From NCBI RefSeq assembly GCF_001940165.2, contig NZ_CP135162.1, positions 3,061,829 through 3,125,828 of the forward strand: 64,000 bases of DNA. The letters are read 5' to 3'. The position numbers were made by a program, and so were the translations under genes. Every line of letters starts with the position of its first letter. Within the stretch, counting starts at the first letter, position 1. Source of the DNA: Roseburia sp. 831b. Its GTDB lineage: Bacteria; Bacillota; Clostridia; Lachnospirales; Lachnospiraceae. Positions 1-7,776 of the stretch are shown piece after piece. The notes beneath the pieces are model-generated. The model saw nothing but the letters and a program-made list of their open reading frames with translations, searched no databases and was not told the DNA's origin.

Positions 1-1
1 A

Positions 2-1543
2 ACTGCAATAGAACATGACCTAAGAGAATATACGCCGAACAATGTTGACCCATCTATGTCGGTATACAACGCAGTTTTGATAAATGAACTCGGTGGGAAA
101 TCTCTTGCGGAATATACAAACGAATATATGAAACCGTATATTGAAGAATACAATGCTAAGCAACGTAGAAGTGATAGAATGAAGTCTTATGATTATGCAG
201 CGGACTACATTGAAGAGCAAAATAATATGCAGAAATCGAGACAGAATTACACAGCCGGTCAGCTTGCGTATGAGTATGTAATACAGTTTGGTGACCACCA
301 AACTATGGATGTTAACGAAGTGGTAAAGAAGCCTAAACTTCGTAAGGAAGTGCATGCGATGTTTGAGGAGTTCATTCAATCTTATCAATCATCCTATCCT
401 CATATGAGGATTATTCTTGCTACGGTGCATATGGATGAACCCAAGGGAACACCACATATGCATATCCTAGTTCAGCCGATTGGAGAGGGCTATAAGCAGG
501 GATTATCGCATCAGGTATCACTTACAAAGGCATTAGCTTGTGATGGTTTTGAACGTTCAGAGAAAAAGGGAGACCGCCTATCTATGACAAGATGGCAAGA
601 TGATATTAAGGATAATATTATGGAACCGATTCTGGTACGTCATAAATATGCAAGAGCCTATAAGGATGGAGAAAAACAGCATATGCCGGTAGCGATGTAT
701 AAAAGAGCAATGGCAGAAAAGGATGCGATTGTAGAAGATGCTAAGGTAGAAGCGGAACAAATCGTAGAGAAAGCTCGTGAAGAGGTCGAAGAATTGGAAG
801 AGGAGAAGGATTATCTAATCAATGGTAATGGAAAAGACTCTGCGTATGATATGCCTTTTGAAGATTGGTCGATTGCAGATTTGAAGTGTGAAAAAGAATT
901 CCTAATAAACGGAGACCCAGACTTTTCGGGAGATATATTCAGGGGTGTTTCAGAATTGGAAGAAAAGCACTCGGAATTAAGAGCTGATATAAAAGACTTG
1001 GAGCAAGCAAAGGAAGAAAAGACTGCAGAGGTAGCAAGTGTCGAAGATAGGTATTCAAAGATGTGGGATGAGTATGAGGCGTTAAGAGATGGGTACAAAG
1101 ATAAGGATGGAAAACATATCTTGGGATATAATGAGCTGGTGCAGCGACATAAGGAGCTACTTCAAGATCCTGCAAGATTATTAGAGACAGAGGAAGGTCA
1201 GCAGGTTCTTGAAGAAGCGAAAGAGGAGATTGTAGAGACAGTGCAAAAGAACCTCGTATCCAATATGCTTGGATTTATCAAAAGAGAGATTTTTGACACA
1301 TTGAAAGAATGGCTTGTAGAACCAATTTACAAAGCTATCAATGAAATGATGCGTGGACATTGGTTTCAGTTAAATGACAATGATAAGAAAATCTTAACCG
1401 GAGCAATAGACAGAACAGTTGACCGATTAGTTGATAAGTTGGACATTGGCTCTAAGATAGAGGAGAATGTTTGCGAGAATATGCCAAGTGAAAATCAGAT
1501 AGAGCAAGAAGTACAAAGAATATACAGAGGGCGAGGAAGATAG
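2..1543 (+). CDS. MobV/Pre-type relaxase, 5' end outside the window
   Basis: The product would nick an origin of transfer and initiate mobilization of its element. The frame is open to the left edge, so the first in-frame ATG at 56 is internal and the true start lies upstream. The segment HMDEPKGTPHMHILVQP, about 125 residues from the edge, carries the clustered His/Glu metal-binding motif of MobV/Pre relaxases. From about residue 245 the protein becomes a long Glu/Lys-rich coiled coil (three stretches of EEVEELEEEKD type), usual for the C-terminal half of this family. It is followed directly by a terminator and a separately transcribed regulator gene. The exact subfamily is uncertain because the N-terminus is missing. 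Confidence 0.85.
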   Translation, partial: TAIEHDLREYTPNNVDPSMSVYNAVLINELGGKSLAEYTNEYMKPYIEEYNAKQRRSDRMKSYDYAADYIEEQNNMQKSRQNYTAGQLAYEYVIQFGDHQTMDVNEVVKKPKLRKEVHAMFEEFIQSYQSSYPHMRIILATVHMDEPKGTPHMHILVQPIGEGYKQGLSHQVSLTKALACDGFERSEKKGDRLSMTRWQDDIKDNIMEPILVRHKYARAYKDGEKQHMPVAMYKRAMAEKDAIVEDAKVEAEQIVEKAREEVEELEEEKDYLINGNGKDSAYDMPFEDWSIADLKCEKEFLINGDPDFSGDIFRGVSELEEKHSELRADIKDLEQAKEEKTAEVASVEDRYSKMWDEYEALRDGYKDKDGKHILGYNELVQRHKELLQDPARLLETEEGQQVLEEAKEEIVETVQKNLVSNMLGFIKREIFDTLKEWLVEPIYKAINEMMRGHWFQLNDNDKKILTGAIDRTVDRLVDKLDIGSKIEENVCENMPSENQIEQEVQRIYRGRGR

Positions 1544-1570
1544 AAATCCGAAAGGGTTTCTATTTTTTAT
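1542..1570 (+). terminator. intrinsic terminator of the relaxase gene
   Basis: An 8-bp stem (AGAAATCC with GGGTTTCT, one G-U pair) closed by a GAAA tetraloop is followed by ATTTTTTAT. The stem starts within the relaxase stop codon. Confidence 0.8.
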
Positions 1571-1579
1571 GGTATCGTG

Positions 1580-1689
1580 TATAATAGGGGTGTAAAAAGA
1601 ACTGTTAAACAGTTCGACAAATTTGAATTTTTCTGTGAGCCACTGCTCGTAAATTCGCATAAGTACTGGATGTTACGGAGCGTAACATC
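1580..1689 (+). promoter_or_regulatory. promoter and palindromes upstream of the XRE gene
   Basis: A perfect TATAAT lies at 1580-1585 without a convincing -35 box. Just downstream is AACTGTT-A-AACAGTT (1601-1615), a palindrome suited to a repressor dimer. Further on is the 9-bp perfect inverted repeat GATGTTACG-gag-CGTAACATC (1669-1689), which lacks a T-run and so is not a terminator. The XRE protein encoded next is the obvious candidate to bind here, which is inference. Confidence 0.5.
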
Positions 1690-1790
1690 GTTGTCACAGT
1701 TCGTATCTTGAGTGTTCCGATATAAGTGTTATACGATGACCTCGCAAACAAAAACAACCACAAAAACAAGAAATTTAGGAGGTCGTTATT

Positions 1791-2363
1791 ATGACATTTG
1801 GAGAAAAATTAAGGGAAGCAAGAAAAGAAGTATGTTTATCGCAGGAGCAGTTGGCCGAAAAAATGTGTGTTTCAAGATCGGCAATCGCAAAATGGGAGAC
1901 AGATAAGGGTATGCCTGATATAAATAATCTTAAGGTTATGTCAAAATTACTTAATGTAAGTGTTGATTATCTTTTAGATAATGAAGAAAAGATTAGCTTT
2001 AATGAAATAAAGGAAGCTATTAACATTAATGATTATGAAAAGAATGGCAAATGCAGAGACAAAAAAGACGCGGCTTGCTATGAAAATAATAAAGATGCTA
2101 ATGCAATATATGCCCTTGTTAGAAATAAGAAGATGACTAAGACTGAGTGGATTATTGATTTTATTATTCAGCCCGGTGTTGTTGATTTACTAGATCAAAC
2201 TAAAGAGTTTGCAGGATTCTATTTAGTAGAAAAGGGAACAAAGCAGTATCTAGTGAAAGTAACAAATGAATTTATCGTGACAAATGAACTTGCCGAAAAG
2301 GTGGAGCCCAAAAAGTTTGTTGTAGGAAATCATCAGTACAAAAAGTTATATCAGATTGTTTAG
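1791..2363 (+). CDS. XRE-family helix-turn-helix regulator
   Basis: This is a DNA-binding regulator of 190 residues. The first 65 residues form a classic Cro/CI helix-turn-helix: QEQLAEKMCVSRSAIAKWE is the recognition segment and VSVDYLLDNEE ends the domain. The C-terminal 120 residues contain a basic and aspartate-rich linker and a domain I do not recognise. The ATG at 1791 is chosen because TTAGGAGG stands 8 bases upstream. It lies first in a row of accessory genes that share intergenic hairpins, so it may control the element or its own promoter, where palindromes are present. Confidence 0.85.
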   Translation: MTFGEKLREARKEVCLSQEQLAEKMCVSRSAIAKWETDKGMPDINNLKVMSKLLNVSVDYLLDNEEKISFNEIKEAININDYEKNGKCRDKKDAACYENNKDANAIYALVRNKKMTKTEWIIDFIIQPGVVDLLDQTKEFAGFYLVEKGTKQYLVKVTNEFIVTNELAEKVEPKKFVVGNHQYKKLYQIV

Positions 2364-2398
2364 AAATTGAAGTTTTATCTATGTAAAGGGCCCGATAA

Positions 2399-2417
2399 CT
2401 TTCAGTAATACTGAGAG
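2399..2417 (+). repeat. intercassette hairpin, copy 1
   Basis: CTTTCAGT-aat-ACTGAGAG forms an 8-bp stem with one G-U pair, 35 bases after the XRE stop codon. It belongs to a family of four hairpins starting with TTTCAG that follow successive genes here. The motif GAATTTGAATTT follows it, as in copy 2. Confidence 0.6.
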
Positions 2418-2448
2418 ATGAATTTGAATTTATTGAGGAGATATAGAA

Positions 2449-3045
2449 ATGAAGAATCTAACAAAAAAATATCCAGTTGTTACTACACTAATACTAATTT
2501 GTTTAGTATTTGCTATTGTTTCTTCCTTTTATGGAAAAATGTATGATTTATTTGCATTTCACTCTAAACCTATTTATATTTGGCAATATATAAGTGGTAC
2601 TTTTATGCATGGTAGTAAAGAAGCACCGATTTGGTTTTTATGGGTTCACTTAATTTTAAATTGTCTTATGATAATTCCTTTTGGCAGTATATTAGAAAAT
2701 AAACTAGGTTCAAAAAATACATTTATTGCATTTATTGTCGCTATGATAATATCCTCACTTCTTTTTCAAGTAATAACATTGCCTTATAGTGAAGATATAG
2801 TAGCTAGTGGTATATCAGCAATAGGATATGCATTTGTTACTGGTGGAATTATGAATATGAAAGATTTATGGAAAAAATATTCTATTAAAACAAAAGGGTT
2901 ATATATAATTTTGATTAGTCTATCACTAATAATGCTTTTGCCAATTATTACTGGCTGGATGTCAACTCTTATGCATCTATCAGGTATTATCAGTTATTTT
3001 ATAGTTTATTTTACAATAAGACATTTTAAAATAACAGAGAGGTAA
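2449..3045 (+). CDS. rhomboid-family intramembrane serine protease
   Basis: The product is a 198-residue membrane protein with about six hydrophobic segments. Rhomboids cleave transmembrane helices inside the bilayer with a Ser-His dyad. Visible family marks are WQYISGTFMHG near the first loop, VHLILNCLMIIPFG matching the HxxxN signature of TM2, SGISAIGYAF where the catalytic serine of the usual GxSG segment belongs, and LMHLSGIISYF supplying the TM6 histidine. The serine motif is slightly off consensus (ASGIS), so activity is probable but not certain. The start is ATG at 2449 after TGAGGAG. Very AT-rich, it sits between the XRE gene and an acetyltransferase. Confidence 0.75.
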   Translation: MKNLTKKYPVVTTLILICLVFAIVSSFYGKMYDLFAFHSKPIYIWQYISGTFMHGSKEAPIWFLWVHLILNCLMIIPFGSILENKLGSKNTFIAFIVAMIISSLLFQVITLPYSEDIVASGISAIGYAFVTGGIMNMKDLWKKYSIKTKGLYIILISLSLIMLLPIITGWMSTLMHLSGIISYFIVYFTIRHFKITER

Positions 3046-3077
3046 TTACAAATTTCAATTTGTCGAACACTTGAAAA

Positions 3078-3102
3078 TTTCAGTCTTCCGGTGAGATTGA
3101 AA
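3078..3102 (+). repeat. intercassette hairpin, copy 2
   Basis: TTTCA-gTCTtccggtgAGAt-TGAAA folds as an interrupted stem 33 bases after the rhomboid stop. The core TTTCAGTCTT and ATTGAAAGC are shared with copy 3 (3639-3665), and GAATTTGAATTT follows as in copy 1. Confidence 0.65.
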
Positions 3103-3146
3103 GCGCTCATGAATTTGAATTTTCTTTACTTAGGAGGTGTTTGTAT

Positions 3147-3620
3147 ATGGCTGATATTGAATTTATTAGATGCTCTGGGACAAATGAAGACTTTATCGAA
3201 AACTGTCAATTATTAGATATAGATTTAGATAGGCGAGTAGGAAGAGTTATTAAGAGAGATAAATATAAACAGTATAATCAACTTGATGAGATAAAGGAGG
3301 TTGTAGTTGTGTATGTTGATGGAAAAGCCGCTGGTGCTGGAGCGATTAGAGAATATCAGTACGGTGATATCGACAATGCAACCGAGTTGAAAAGAGTATT
3401 TGTCAGAGAAGAATTCCAAGGAAAAGGAATAGGAACCAAACTGGTTCTTGAATTAATCGAGTGGGCGAAAGAACTAGGATATAGGAAATTGATTCTTGAA
3501 ACTGGAGAATTGTTACAAGAATCGTGTCATGTATATCGAAAAGTGGGATTTAATAAAATGGATAATTATGGTCCTTATGTTTCAATGCCAGAATCATTGT
3601 GCATGATGAAAGAATTGTAA
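3147..3620 (+). CDS. GNAT-family N-acetyltransferase
   Basis: This 157-residue enzyme would transfer an acetyl group from acetyl-CoA to an unknown amine. The acetyl-CoA loop is visible as [13 protein letters not shown] at about residues 92-104, preceded by the beta-4 segment ELKRVFV and followed by the C-terminal YRKVGF motif. A TTG at 3141 gives a longer frame, but TAGGAGGTG ends one base before it, while ATG 3147 is 7 bases from that ribosome-binding site, so 3147 is preferred. It is the third gene of the cassette-like row. The substrate cannot be told from sequence. Confidence 0.85.
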   Translation: MADIEFIRCSGTNEDFIENCQLLDIDLDRRVGRVIKRDKYKQYNQLDEIKEVVVVYVDGKAAGAGAIREYQYGDIDNATELKRVFVREEFQGKGIGTKLVLELIEWAKELGYRKLILETGELLQESCHVYRKVGFNKMDNYGPYVSMPESLCMMKEL

Positions 3621-3638
3621 CGGAAAAGAACTCGACAA

Positions 3639-3665
3639 CTTTCAGTCTTGCGGAGAGATTGAAAG
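3639..3665 (+). repeat. intercassette hairpin, copy 3
   Basis: CTTTCA-g-TCT-tgcgg-AGA-gat-TGAAAG pairs CTTTCA with TGAAAG and TCT with AGA, 18 bases after the GNAT stop. It is the best-formed copy of the family and differs from copy 2 by only a few bases. Confidence 0.65.
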
Positions 3666-3696
3666 CAACAGAAGATTTGAAGTTGATGGAGATATT

Positions 3697-4428
3697 ATGA
3701 AAAACATTAAGGTAAAAAAGACAGTATATATTGTACTCGTTATATTAGGTTTGTTCATTGCTCAAACTTTTGCAAGCAAGTTAGGTGGTTTCATTGCTGA
3801 TTTAATTCAATATGCAGTGATTGATAAAGATGGTACATTTATGAGTATTTCTGTGCATCACATTATTCAGATGATAGTGGCTTTAGTGCTTATTTTTGTT
3901 ATTAGTAAGAAAAGTGATTTAGAATTTTGGTTAAAGCCGAGGTTAAATAAGAGCGGTATACTATATACGACGATTTTTGATATTGTCATTTTAATGTATG
4001 TTCTTATTAGTTATATCGTTGGATATTCACTTAATACAATTGTGCCATACGCATATGAGCTAAATATATCAAATGTTTTAGGAACCTTAGGGTTTCAACT
4101 GTTTTTATCAGGAACATCAGAAGAAATTTTGTTTAGAGCACTTCCGATTACTGTTCTTGGTGGAGTGATAGGCAAAGATAAAAAAGGTTATGCATTTATT
4201 ATTGTAATAGCCTCGGTACTATTTTCTGCTGCACATATCCAATGGACATTGTTTCCTGTTTCATTAACTTTTTCATGGTTTCAGTTGATTTATGCATTTA
4301 TATTAGGTATAGCGTATGGACTTACATATGTGAAATCAGAAAGTATTATTTACCCCATGATTATGCACGGATTGAGCAATTTCTTTATGGTTGGAATGGG
4401 GTATATATTTATGACTGTGATGGACTAA
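3697..4428 (+). CDS. CPBP-family intramembrane metalloprotease
   Basis: The product is a 243-residue polytopic membrane protein of the CPBP (Abi) family. Members are linked to prenyl-protein processing, bacteriocin self-immunity and stress. The family motifs are all present: SEEILFRA (the EExxxR motif, about residue 144), FSAAHI (FxxxH, about 172) and HGLSNF (HxxxN, about 229). It lies last in the cassette row, 31 bases past hairpin copy 3, and is followed by copy 4. In a mobile element an immunity-like role is plausible, but no bacteriocin gene is near. Confidence 0.8.
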   Translation: MKNIKVKKTVYIVLVILGLFIAQTFASKLGGFIADLIQYAVIDKDGTFMSISVHHIIQMIVALVLIFVISKKSDLEFWLKPRLNKSGILYTTIFDIVILMYVLISYIVGYSLNTIVPYAYELNISNVLGTLGFQLFLSGTSEEILFRALPITVLGGVIGKDKKGYAFIIVIASVLFSAAHIQWTLFPVSLTFSWFQLIYAFILGIAYGLTYVKSESIIYPMIMHGLSNFFMVGMGYIFMTVMD

Positions 4429-4448
4429 TACATAGTTAAGAGCACGCC

Positions 4449-4476
4449 CAACTTTCAGTTTTCATAAGAATTGTTG
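4449..4476 (+). repeat. intercassette hairpin, copy 4 (divergent)
   Basis: The sequence CAACTTTCAGTTTTC shares the TTTCAGT core with the other copies. Here the outer stem is CAAC with GTTG, and the inner TGAAAG arm is missing. It lies 20 bases after the CPBP stop and closes the cassette-like row. Confidence 0.45.
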
Positions 4477-4643
4477 CAATAAAAAGATAGACAAATAGAG
4501 GTTGATGTGCTAGAGTTTAGATGGCTCCAAAATGGCTCCAATAATTTTGGGAAATAAAAATACATAATGTATGTAGTGCCTAAAAATAGCATAAAATCAA
4601 CAAAAAGCATGGTAGAAGATAGCGACAAATCCAAAACCGGGAG

Positions 4644-4697
4644 CGTGAAGGTGGACGTACTGTAGGATCAGGACGTGTTGCTACAGTTATCGAATAA
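4644..4697 (+). pseudogene. tuf: 3' end of tuf (EF-Tu C-terminus), candidate attachment site
   Basis: Reading from 4644 gives REGGRTVGSGRVATVIE and a stop, which is the universally conserved C-terminal strand of elongation factor Tu. Upstream codons (NRE) do not match EF-Tu, so homology starts abruptly at about 4641-4644. No other part of tuf is in the window. Its own strong terminator follows. The simplest reading is that the element to the left integrated into the 3' end of tuf and left this duplicate of the gene end as the distal attachment site. A deletion remnant is the alternative. Confidence 0.75.
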
Positions 4698-4732
4698 TCA
4701 ATTATTGATAATTCAATAAATTAGCATTTATA

Positions 4733-4764
4733 CAGGGGAAGTGATTTTCACTTCCCCTGTTTTT
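4733..4764 (+). terminator. terminator downstream of the tuf end
   Basis: A perfect 12-bp stem (CAGGGGAAGTGA with TCACTTCCCCTG), a TTT loop and a following T-run (4760-4764) form a strong intrinsic terminator. Confidence 0.92.
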
Positions 4765-4786
4765 CTATAAAATTCTATTCAAGTCA

Positions 4787-4805
4787 ATTCAATAACAGAA
4801 TCATT
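4787..4805. repeat. 19-bp direct repeat, copy left of IS66
   Basis: ATTCAATAACAGAATCATT occurs here and again at 7657-7675. Without the IS66 insertion the two copies would be only 25 bp apart. The IS target duplication GAATCATT is the last 8 bases of this copy, so the insertion landed at the edge of a pre-existing repeat. Confidence 0.85.
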
Positions 4806-4865
4806 GTAAACGCACCATAGTCGGTACTAATACTTGATTAGCCGCTCCAAAGAGCGGCGTTGGTT

Positions 4866-6467
4866 TTAAAGTTGCTTTCTGCATTCCTTTGGTAGCTTGT
4901 CTGACCAAGGAAGCAGATCTTCACAAAAACTTGCATCATGGTCATCCATGTGCTTTGGAATCTCTGTCAGAAGATATTCAAAGTAATTATAAGGTTTTAG
5001 ATCGTTAGCCTTTGCAGTTTCTGCAATGCTGTAAATGATTGCACTTGCTTCTGCCCCTGCGATGGTATCAATCATAACCCAGTTTTTCTTGCCTACACAG
5101 AATGGCCGAATTGCCTGTTCTGCCGAATTGTTATCGATTGGCACTTCTCCATCTTCAAGGAATGTTCTCAAATACTTTTCCTGATTCAAGGAGTAAGTAA
5201 ATCCATTTGCTGTCTTACTCTTCGGCGGAACAGACATGAGATTCTGTTTTGCCCATGCAAAATAAGCATCCACCAGTGGCTTTACAGTCAACTGACGATG
5301 TTTCAGGCGTTCATCCGGATTCATGTCCCCAAGCTTGTTCTCCTCGCGATAGATTGCTTGGATTTGCTTCAATGCCAGATATGCAAGAGACATTTTCTGG
5401 TTTGCCTTTGGTAGAGCCTTAACAGCCTCATCGAAGCGACGTCTTGCATGTGCCCAGCACCCAGCGATTTTCAGGTCTTCGCGTTCTTTTTCAATCGTAT
5501 GGTAGACCTGATAGCCATCCGTCAGACAAATTCCTTGAAAATCTTTAAGAAAAGCTCGTGGATGACTGGCATTACGAGATGGTTGGTACTCGTACAAGAT
5601 GATCTGCTTATTCAGATACATCTTTCCTGTACGGTATACCCACATGTAATGCTTATTTCCGGTAGTTCTGTTTTCTTTTGAAACAAGAACCGGAGTCTCA
5701 TCTGCTTGTAAGACATGATAGTCATACATTTTCTCGTGCAGATAATCATAAAAGATTGAGAGATATCTCTCTGCACATAGAATGGTCCAATGAGCCATAT
5801 CCGCGCGATCGATGTTAAGACCCATTCTTTGGAATTCCTGTTCCTGACGATAAAGAGGTGCTGCATTAACATATTTGGCATTCCAAATGCCTGCTAGCAA
5901 AGATGGTGAAACAAGACTGTTTCTTAGTAAATAAGCAGGATGATCTGCCTTTTTGAAATGATTGTCCTTTTTAGATTTATACACGCCAACGTGATGTTCT
6001 TCGATTTCAATCTTCATTGGGGTAAAACGATAGCGATGGTATACTTCATCTTCAAGCTGATACCAGCCATCTTCTCCGAATTCGTCGATTAACTCGTCTT
6101 CCGTCATCTTGTGTTCAACCGGAACGATTGGAAGACCTTTGATGTCAGCAGCGCGTTTCCCCTTTTTCTTTTTACTATGAGGTTTCGATGTTTCTTCTTC
6201 CTCTGAGCATTCAAGGGCTGCAACAGCTTCTGCTTCATTAAAATAAACGATATTGCCATCAACCTCTAAGAAGCTGATCTGGTTATCTACATCAAGTTTC
6301 TCAGATGACTTCCCAAAACGGTTATTGTTCAATACAGCGACCTGTTCCAACAACAGTTGCAGTTTCCGATCAATATCTTTGAGTTGTGATTGTTGTGCCA
6401 AAAACAGTTGAATAAGGGTAGCCTTGTCAAAATTATTCAATTGTTCTTCTGTATATTCCATCGCCAT
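4866..6467 (-). CDS. tnpC: IS66 transposase TnpC
   Basis: This is the 533-residue DDE transposase of the IS66 family. The N-terminus (residues 10-50) is a leucine-rich helix followed by the conserved NRFGKSSEK motif. Candidate catalytic acids are in LQADETPV, LTDGYQVYH and NNSAEQAIRPF, matching the D-D-E pattern. The central CWAHARRRF motif is also typical. Start is ATG at 6467 after an AGAGGT site. A GCCGCTC-caaa-GAGCGGC hairpin at 4841-4858 lies just past its stop. It is the last gene of tnpA-tnpB-tnpC, separated from tnpB by about 280 bases without a convincing gene. Confidence 0.95.
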   Translation of the reverse strand: MAMEYTEEQLNNFDKATLIQLFLAQQSQLKDIDRKLQLLLEQVAVLNNNRFGKSSEKLDVDNQISFLEVDGNIVYFNEAEAVAALECSEEEETSKPHSKKKKGKRAADIKGLPIVPVEHKMTEDELIDEFGEDGWYQLEDEVYHRYRFTPMKIEIEEHHVGVYKSKKDNHFKKADHPAYLLRNSLVSPSLLAGIWNAKYVNAAPLYRQEQEFQRMGLNIDRADMAHWTILCAERYLSIFYDYLHEKMYDYHVLQADETPVLVSKENRTTGNKHYMWVYRTGKMYLNKQIILYEYQPSRNASHPRAFLKDFQGICLTDGYQVYHTIEKEREDLKIAGCWAHARRRFDEAVKALPKANQKMSLAYLALKQIQAIYREENKLGDMNPDERLKHRQLTVKPLVDAYFAWAKQNLMSVPPKSKTANGFTYSLNQEKYLRTFLEDGEVPIDNNSAEQAIRPFCVGKKNWVMIDTIAGAEASAIIYSIAETAKANDLKPYNYFEYLLTEIPKHMDDHDASFCEDLLPWSDKLPKECRKQL

Positions 6468-6746
6468 AATGTACCTCTTTTCTAAGGTCTATTATAGCGG
6501 ATATGGACTTAAATTGCGAATGTTGTTCGTTTCAAAATTCGGCAAATTGCCTATGCCTGTAAGCTCCCACAAGGGATTTGTAGACCTTGTAAATGCAGAG
6601 TTTTCAAAACAATGGATATAAATTACAATTACCTAAAAGCGCAATAACACGCTAATAATGCAGAATACTGGACTTACAGATGATTGTAATTACCATATTA
6701 GAACCCAGGAATGATGCCCCTGAAATTTCTACCTTTTGCACAATCA

Positions 6747-7109
6747 TTATGCCATATGTTCTGGCGGTCGGATCTCTTGAACCGTTTTCTTTGGAAAAAT
6801 TGTTAGACCTTCCATGAGCCAACGAAATTGCTGACTGGTAAGTGCTCGTACTTCGGATTCATTTCTTGGCCACACGAAGTTCCCTTTCTCTAGGCGCTTA
6901 TACAAGAGCAAGAATCCGTCCTTTTCCCACACCAATCCTTTGATTCTGTCAGTCTTGCGACCACAGAAAAGGTAAAGCGTATCAGGAACGTACGGGCTAC
7001 TTCCTGTTTTGGATTCGATGATAGAAGCTAATGAATCCAAGCCAAAACGGAGATCCGTGTAGCCGCAAACGATATAAATCTGTTTAAAACAAGTGGCATC
7101 ATTCAACAT
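6747..7109 (-). CDS. tnpB: IS66 accessory protein TnpB
   Basis: This 120-residue IS66 Orf2 protein is required with TnpC for transposition in characterized members. The signature YIVCGYTDLRFGLDSLA near the N-terminus and LYLFCGRKTDRIKGLVWEKDG in the centre identify it. Start is placed at ATG 7109 (MLNDATCF) because that is where the family begins. It overlaps the end of tnpA by 11 bases, suggesting translational coupling. Confidence 0.92.
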   Translation of the reverse strand: MLNDATCFKQIYIVCGYTDLRFGLDSLASIIESKTGSSPYVPDTLYLFCGRKTDRIKGLVWEKDGFLLLYKRLEKGNFVWPRNESEVRALTSQQFRWLMEGLTIFPKKTVQEIRPPEHMA

Positions 7110-7488
7110 GGGCAAGCACCCCAAGAACTTTTGATAAAAGTGAAGATGATGTGTTTTCTGTAACACGAAGAGTCACACCATGCGCTGAAAGTTCAATAAA
7201 TGATTCATCGCACTCTTGATTTGTTTCTGCAAAAGAATAATTACCATTTGTCATTAGATTGGTAGGAACAGGAACAATCGCTTGTTCAACAACCTCGCTT
7301 GGAAGCGAATCCAAACAGGCTTTGCGAACCTGAGTCATTCGGTAATAATAGTTTGCGGTGGTAATAGAATGTTCCTGACACCATTCGCTGACAGACATTC
7401 CAACAGGCCGATTGTTACAATCTTGAATCATTTGAGCCCATTCTTGTATACGACAATTGCGTGATGCTATAGATGTTTGAGATTTCAT
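7099..7488 (-). CDS. tnpA: IS66 accessory protein TnpA
   Basis: This is the first gene of the IS66 operon, 129 residues. The segment WAQMIQDCNNRPVGMSVSEWCQEHSITTANYYYR is the helix-turn-helix-like N-terminal half usual for IS66 TnpA (with the SVxEWC and YYYR motifs). It starts at 7488 after AGGAGGGC in minus-strand sense. Upstream (7511-7548) is an AAAAAGTTTA-gac-TAAACTTTTT palindrome with a further copy of the right arm, probably part of its promoter or a regulatory site. Confidence 0.88.
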   Translation of the reverse strand: MKSQTSIASRNCRIQEWAQMIQDCNNRPVGMSVSEWCQEHSITTANYYYRMTQVRKACLDSLPSEVVEQAIVPVPTNLMTNGNYSFAETNQECDESFIELSAHGVTLRVTENTSSSLLSKVLGVLAHVE

Positions 7489-7656
7489 AATAGAAGCCCT
7501 CCTTGTGTCAAAAAAGTTTAGACTAAACTTTTTAGACTAAACTTTTTTGATGAATATTAATTGTTGGGTCTATTTTCTCAAATTTTCATAGCACAATCTA
7601 TATACGCACTATGGTGCGTTTACGAATCATTATACAAAACATTTCCCAAAAACATT

Positions 7657-7675
7657 ATTCAATAACAGAATCATT
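7657..7675. repeat. 19-bp direct repeat, copy right of IS66
   Basis: Second exact copy of ATTCAATAACAGAATCATT (see 4787-4805). The region from here to 7770 is AT-rich and shows nothing else I can name. Confidence 0.85.
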
Positions 7676-7776
7676 TGATAAATCATTTCTAAAGATATGG
7701 TTCATACATAGAGCATAGGAACAAATCCGGGTCAGATTCATTGTCCAAAATTACTCACATCACATACAAATGAACA

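Larger units (their letters stand above)
1..4643. mobile_element. right-hand end of an integrative mobilizable element
   Basis: This stretch begins outside the window. It holds a relaxase, an XRE regulator and three cargo genes, and stops abruptly where the reading frame of the EF-Tu C-terminus begins at about 4644. No integrase is visible, so it would have to lie to the left. The relaxase marks the segment as mobilizable. The exact right boundary is inferred from where tuf homology starts and could differ by some tens of bases. Confidence 0.6.
4806..7623. mobile_element. IS66-family insertion sequence, apparently intact
   Basis: The element has 16-bp perfect terminal inverted repeats, GTAAACGCACCATAGT (4806-4821) and ACTATGGTGCGTTTAC (7608-7623), flanked by the 8-bp duplication GAATCATT at 4798-4805 and 7624-7631. 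It is 2818 bp and encodes the three standard IS66 proteins on the minus strand. All are full length and the target duplication is perfect, which suggests a recent insertion. Confidence 0.95.

Noticed and set aside
1669..1689. GATGTTACG-gag-CGTAACATC as a terminator
   Set aside because: No T-run follows and it lies between a promoter and the gene it serves.
1712..1906. 64-residue frame overlapping the XRE gene start
   Set aside because: It is a frame-shifted shadow of the XRE gene; the ribosome-binding site and helix-turn-helix support the other frame.
2399..4476. True integron attC sites between the accessory genes
   Set aside because: The hairpins lack the GTTRRRY and RYYYAAC core-site pair and no integron integrase is visible; kept only as a cassette-like pattern.
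6468..6746. Possible passenger gene between IS66 tnpB and tnpC
   Set aside because: Only a short 65-codon frame without a ribosome-binding site is present; the region is probably just spacer.
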